NCBI RefSeq assembly: GCF_029351045.1
Contig: NZ_JARKIN010000001.1
Location: 1,574,001 to 1,638,000, forward strand
Source: Streptomyces sp. WMMB303
GTDB taxonomy: Bacteria > Actinomycetota > Actinomycetes > Streptomycetales > Streptomycetaceae
Reading direction: 5' to 3'
Length of the DNA: 64,000 bases
The notes below the pieces were generated by a model. The model ran no database searches, had not been told where the DNA came from, and saw only the letters and a program-made list of their open reading frames with translations. The translations under genes were made by a program, and so were the position numbers. Shown here piece by piece: positions 61,604 through 64,000 of the stretch (positions within the stretch are counted from its first letter, which is position 1; each line of letters begins with the position of its first letter).

Positions 61604-62613
61604 GGGTTATTCGTCTCCGCATTCTTGGCGCCGCCCGTGGTGGCGGTACCCGCCGGGATGTAGCCGGTCTGGCCCTTCTTCGCCAGGTCCTCCAGGTGCT
61701 TCTGGTAGCGCTCCGGGGAGACGATCTTCACGTTGAAGAGCATCCGGGAGTGGTCGACGCCGCACAGCTCGGCACACTTGCCCCGGTAGGTGCCCTCCTT
61801 GTTCGGGGTCACCTCGAAGCGGTTGACGTGGCCCGGAATGACGTCCTGCTTCATCAGGAACGGGATGGCCCAGAAGGAGTGGATGACGTCCCGGGAGGTC
61901 AGGATGAACTGGACCTTCTCGCCCTTGGGCAGCCACAGTGTGGGGCCCGGGTTCTTGGTCTGCGGGTTCACATCCGAGGGAGTGCCCGCCGTGTAGACGC
62001 CTTCGGCGCCCTTCGGGAAGCCCTTGGTCATCCGGTCCGGGATGGCGCTCAGTTCCTTGTCCAGCGCCTTGTCCGTGTTGACGTCCGTCTTGGGGTCGCC
62101 GTCCACGTCCTCGATGTAGTTGAAGCCCCAGCTCCACTGGTAACCAACGACGTTGATCACGTGGGTGGGCTTCTTCGAGGTCGCCAGAAGCTTGGTCTCG
62201 TCCCGGGCCGTGAAGTAGAACAGCACCGCGATGATGATGATCGGGACCACGGTGTACAGGGCCTCGATGGGCATGTTGTACCGGGTCTGCGGAGGAATCT
62301 CGACCTTGGACCGGGAGCGCCGGTGGAAGATGACGCTCCACAGGATCAGGCCCCACACCAGCACGCCCACGGCGAGCGCGGCCGCCCAGGAGCCCTGCCA
62401 CAGGGAGAGGATCCGCGGCGCCTCGTCCGTTACCGGGGTGGGCATGCCGAGGCGGGGGAAGTCCTTTGATGTGCAACCGGTCGCGGTAGCCAGGACCAGG
62501 CCCGCTGCCGACGCCAGCTGCAGCTTCCGCCGCATCGGGCGCCGCGACGTGGGGATACCGCCCACGGCGCCCGAGGGGCGCTCGTGGGGGAGGTCGGAGC
62601 CGTTGGGACTCAC
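61600..62613 (-). CDS. ctaC: cytochrome c oxidase subunit II CtaC
   Basis: This 337-aa subunit accepts electrons from the QcrC cytochrome through CuA. A lipoprotein-like signal ([10 protein letters not shown]) is followed by two membrane helices, then the cupredoxin domain with the CuA ligands in [10 protein letters not shown] and [12 protein letters not shown]. The WSWGFNY aromatic patch is the electron entry region. GGAAGG precedes the GTG at 62613. The promoter about 100 nt upstream carries an 8-bp inverted repeat. Confidence 0.96.
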   Translation of the reverse strand: MSPNGSDLPHERPSGAVGGIPTSRRPMRRKLQLASAAGLVLATATGCTSKDFPRLGMPTPVTDEAPRILSLWQGSWAAALAVGVLVWGLILWSVIFHRRSRSKVEIPPQTRYNMPIEALYTVVPIIIIAVLFYFTARDETKLLATSKKPTHVINVVGYQWSWGFNYIEDVDGDPKTDVNTDKALDKELSAIPDRMTKGFPKGAEGVYTAGTPSDVNPQTKNPGPTLWLPKGEKVQFILTSRDVIHSFWAIPFLMKQDVIPGHVNRFEVTPNKEGTYRGKCAELCGVDHSRMLFNVKIVSPERYQKHLEDLAKKGQTGYIPAGTATTGGAKNAETNNP

Positions 62614-62695
62614 GTAGCGCCTTCCCGAGAGTCTCGCCCGCGTCGGTCGGGCGCGGCCCTCTTACGTGGTCGGGCGCCGGCCCAGGCGCGGGCAG

Positions 62696-62724
62696 GGGTT
62701 TGGATGTTTATGCGGACCAAACCC
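62696..62724. promoter_or_regulatory. inverted repeat over the ctaCDF promoter (candidate operator)
   Basis: GGGTTTGG-13 nt-CCAAACCC has perfect 8-bp arms with 21-bp centre spacing, two helical turns. The right arm overlaps TAGGGT (minus strand, 62721-62726), the probable -10 of ctaC. This placement suits a dimeric regulator. Confidence 0.5.
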
Positions 62725-62882
62725 TAGCCGACGCCATTTGGGGTCGCGCGGGGAGGGGGCGTAACGCGCCGCGTGCCACCCCGATGGGCCGGGACGCCCC
62801 CGCGAGGCCCCCGAACTGAGGCTGTACAGGCCGGTTCCCGGCCGGGAAACGGCACCGGGTACGCCGGGTACGGGTGCGGCGG

Positions 62883-62888
62883 TAGCGT
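62883..62888 (+). promoter_or_regulatory. -10 box of second cysteine desulfurase, leaderless
   Basis: TAGCGT precedes the GTG at 62895 by 6 nt. Confidence 0.5.
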
Positions 62889-62894
62889 ACAAGT

Positions 62895-64000
62895 GTGTCC
62901 TATTTCGATGCCGCTTCCTCGCTCCCCCTCCACCCGGTCGCGCGGCAGGCGCTGCTGGCGGCGGTGGACGAGGGGTGGGCCGATCCGGCACGCCCGCACC
63001 GGGAGGGCCGGCGCGCCCGGATGCTGCTGGACGCGGCCCGCGAGACGGCAGCCGAGGCGCTGGAGTGCCGTCCGGACGAACTGCGCTTCACCGCTTCGGG
63101 TACCCAGGCCCTGCACACCGGGATCGGCGGCGCGCTCACCGGGCGGCGGCGCGCCGGGCGGCGACTGGTCGTCTCCGCGGTCGAACACTCTGCCGTGCTG
63201 CACGCGGGCGAGGCCCACGAGCGGGCGGGCGGCGAGCTGCACCGGGTGGGCGTCGACCGCACCGGGCGGGTCGACGCACAGGAGTGGGCACGGGCGCTCG
63301 GCGACGACTGCGCGCTGGCCTGTCTGCAGTCGGCCAACCACGAGGTCGGCACCGTGCAGCCGGTGGCCCGAGTGGCCGAGGTCTGTGCCGAGGCGGGCGT
63401 CCCGCTGCTGGTGGACGCGGCCCAGTCACTCCTCTGGGGGCCGGTGGAGGGGCCCTGGTCGGTGTTGACCGGCAGCGCCCACAAATGGGGAGGGCCGCCC
63501 GGGGTGGGGCTGCTCGCCGTACGCAAGGGCGTACGGTTCGCTCCGCCCGGGCCGGTGGACGAACGGGAGTACGGGGCCGCCCCCGGCTTCGGGAACATCC
63601 CCGCCGTGGTCGCGGCGGCCGCGTCGCTGCGCGCCGTACGGGCCGAGGCCGAGGCGGAGGGTGCCCGGCTGCGGGCCCTGGTGGACCGGATCCGCGCCCG
63701 GGTGCCCGGGCTGGTCCCGGACACCGAGGTCGTCGGCGACCCGGTGCGCAGACTGCCGCACCTGGTGACCTTCTCCTGTCTGTACGTGGACGGCGAGGCG
63801 CTGCTGCACGCGCTGGACGCCGCCGGGTTCTCGGTCTCCAGCGGCTCCTCCTGCACCTCCGGCACCCTGGCCCCGAGCCATGTACTGCGGGCCATGGGTG
63901 TGCTCTCGGAGGGCAACGTGCGGGTCTCGCTGCCGCCGGGGACGCCGGAGAGCGAGGTGGACCGGTTCCTCCAGGTGCTTCCCGGGGCCGTCGGGGACGT
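62895..64000 (+). CDS. cysteine desulfurase, IscS/NifS type (3' end outside window)
   Basis: About 368 residues of a PLP-dependent desulfurase are visible, and the frame is open at the window edge. It starts VSYFDAASSLPLHP, with VVSAVEHSAVL, LLVDAAQSLL, the Schiff-base Lys in LTGSAHKWGGPPGVG, and the catalytic Cys in VSSGSSCTSGTLAPSHVLRAMG, a group I signature. Such enzymes supply sulfur for Fe-S clusters, thiamine or tRNA thiolation; in actinobacteria a close relative sits before the tRNA thiouridylase gene mnmA. The GTG at 62895 lies 6 nt after TAGCGT, so the mRNA is probably leaderless. It differs from the group II enzyme at 39.6 kb. Confidence 0.92.
   Translation, partial: MSYFDAASSLPLHPVARQALLAAVDEGWADPARPHREGRRARMLLDAARETAAEALECRPDELRFTASGTQALHTGIGGALTGRRRAGRRLVVSAVEHSAVLHAGEAHERAGGELHRVGVDRTGRVDAQEWARALGDDCALACLQSANHEVGTVQPVARVAEVCAEAGVPLLVDAAQSLLWGPVEGPWSVLTGSAHKWGGPPGVGLLAVRKGVRFAPPGPVDEREYGAAPGFGNIPAVVAAAASLRAVRAEAEAEGARLRALVDRIRARVPGLVPDTEVVGDPVRRLPHLVTFSCLYVDGEALLHALDAAGFSVSSGSSCTSGTLAPSHVLRAMGVLSEGNVRVSLPPGTPESEVDRFLQVLPGAVGD

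Overview
This 64 kb window is very GC-rich, densely coded, and has the gene content and order of a Streptomyces core chromosome. The order metF - thi genes - PASTA kinase - DAHP synthase/trpEG - pfkA - MacRS-type two-component pair - glk - acyl-CoA ligase - NlpC/P60 pair - trpD - qcrCAB/ctaE - ctaCDF matches, as I recall it, the stretch around glkA and the qcr-cta cluster of S. coelicolor. GTG and TTG starts, TANNNT -10 boxes and short GC-rich hairpin terminators without long U-tracts fit a streptomycete or close relative. There is no phage, transposon, CRISPR array or rRNA. The only possible trace of a mobile element is a pair of decayed tRNA-end-like sequences near 17.3 kb.

Layout: 0-6 kb, one-carbon and thiamine metabolism (metF, thiE, TPP riboswitch-thiO-thiS-thiG), with an Rv2175c-type DNA-binding protein and a ferredoxin-reductase-like flavoprotein. 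6-9.5 kb, a PknL/PknB-like PASTA kinase and a secreted lytic transglycosylase. 9.5-12.4 kb, endonuclease IV, a small molybdoenzyme, bacterioferritin and its ferredoxin under an iron box. 12.4-16.1 kb, DAHP synthase divergent from a trp attenuator and fused trpE-trpG. 16.1-24.6 kb, pfkA, a MacRS-like pair, acyltransferase, esterase, glucokinase and unknowns. 24.7-32.4 kb, a degenerate ArsA-like protein with an SRPBCC partner, metallophosphoesterase, acyl-CoA synthetase, a GT4 and a membrane mannosyltransferase-like protein. 32.4-38.3 kb, cell-wall enzymes and an NYN-domain protein. 38.5-39.6 kb, rhomboid protease overlapping a stand-alone Lrp ligand-binding domain.

39.6-51 kb carries a SAM-riboswitch-controlled cysteine-desulfurase-like gene and a six-gene, translationally coupled nitrate assimilation operon (narK-nasA-nasB-like-nirB-nirD-nnaR) with a four-element GlnR box upstream of narK. 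As I recall, the S. coelicolor counterparts lie elsewhere, so this block looks like a lineage-specific insertion between the Lrp-like gene and trpD. 51-64 kb holds a VOC protein, trpD, the cytochrome bc1-aa3 supercomplex genes (ctaE-qcrC-qcrA-qcrB and ctaC-ctaD-ctaF), an orphan atypical receiver, an L,D-transpeptidase and a 3'-truncated second cysteine desulfurase.

The genes are mostly housekeeping; the most informative signals are regulatory. They are the TPP and SAM riboswitches, the trp attenuator, a DmdR1/IdeR iron box, the GlnR box, inverted repeats over the promoters of metF and ctaC, a palindrome over the ctaE start codon, paired repeats between DAHP synthase and trpEG, and about ten genes whose start codon lies 6-7 nt after a -10 box, as expected for leaderless mRNAs. 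The best candidate for undescribed biology is the ArsA-like/SRPBCC pair, whose Walker A and switch motifs are eroded. No new defence or mobile system was found.
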